From assembly GCA_023230755.1 (NCBI GenBank), contig JALNWS010000068.1, positions 1 to 18,404 of the forward strand: DNA of 18,404 nucleotides, written 5' to 3'. Position numbers and translations under genes: made by a program. The notes under the pieces are model-generated. The model ran no database searches. It had not been told where the DNA came from and was given only the letters and a program-made list of their open reading frames with translations. Source of the stretch: Azoarcus sp. (GTDB lineage: Bacteria > Pseudomonadota > Gammaproteobacteria > Burkholderiales > Rhodocyclaceae). Below, piece after piece: positions 15,042-18,404 of this stretch (the stretch's first letter is position 1; every line of letters starts with the position of its first letter).

Positions 15042-15113
15042 CCGCATGGTTTACGTATGCGGGTTTGAGCAGCGGCGAGAGCCGCCCGAACTTCGCCGGC
15101 AATTTCCCGGCGA
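15042..15113 (+). promoter_or_regulatory. Three consecutive hairpins in the gltB 5' leader
   Basis: Hairpin A: CCGCAT (15042-15047) with ATGCGG (15057-15062). Hairpin B: GCGGC (15072-15076) with GCCGC (15081-15085), closed by GAGA, a GNRA-type tetraloop. Hairpin C: TCGCCGG (15093-15099) with CCGGCGA (15107-15113). All three stems are perfect and in series, ending 12 bases before the ribosome binding site GAGGA at 15126-15130. They may form a structured control element for gltB. Confidence 0.4.
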
Positions 15114-15138
15114 GCGTGTTGTTTCGAGGACAGACGAG

Positions 15139-18404
<3,266 letters not shown>

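Overview
The window reads as a chromosomal housekeeping segment from a GC-rich betaproteobacterium, most likely of the Rhodocyclales (Azoarcus, Thauera or Aromatoleum relatives). The evidence is the protein families and the gene order mrcA <> pilMNOPQ-aroK-aroB-dgt-gltB, with lysA-lptM divergent from cyaY next to it. The genus is inferred from gene order and sequence style; no search was run. I see no mobile element, prophage, CRISPR array, tRNA or rRNA, and no stretch longer than about 250 bases lacks a gene.

Layout. Bases 1-270 hold the end of ubiD (ubiquinone synthesis), followed by a small three-helix membrane protein of the DUF4870 type. Facing them is dacB, a periplasmic PBP4-type peptidase. 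Divergent from dacB is a 114-residue protein I do not recognise. Then come lysA and the small lipoprotein gene lptM on the minus strand, with cyaY (frataxin) divergent from lptM. cyaY ends exactly against the stop of mrcA (PBP1A). A 182-base divergent control region separates mrcA from the type IV pilus operon pilM-N-O-P-Q, whose four junctions are all 4-base ATGA overlaps. After a hairpin come the overlapping aroK and aroB (shikimate pathway), then dgt (an HD-domain dNTP triphosphohydrolase). The last gene is gltB (glutamate synthase large subunit), cut off by the window end after about 1088 residues.

How they work together. mrcA and dacB build and trim the cell wall. lysA makes lysine from diaminopimelate, which is itself a wall precursor in these bacteria. 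lptM is expected to help the outer-membrane LPS export machine. pilMNOPQ makes the inner-membrane alignment complex and outer-membrane secretin of the type IV pilus, so a wall synthase sits back to back with a wall-spanning machine. ubiD, aroK and aroB all bear on chorismate and ubiquinone supply. gltB is central nitrogen assimilation.

The coding content is conventional. The least explained DNA is the 248-base gap between dgt and gltB. It holds a well-spaced sigma70-like promoter, a strong intrinsic terminator, then three more perfect hairpins (one closed by a GAGA tetraloop) before the gltB ribosome binding site. It could be a small RNA gene or a structured attenuator leader for gltB, and I rate it the best candidate for something undescribed. 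Smaller points of interest are the repeat-rich mrcA/pilM control region and an 8-base dyad between dacB and the unknown gene.
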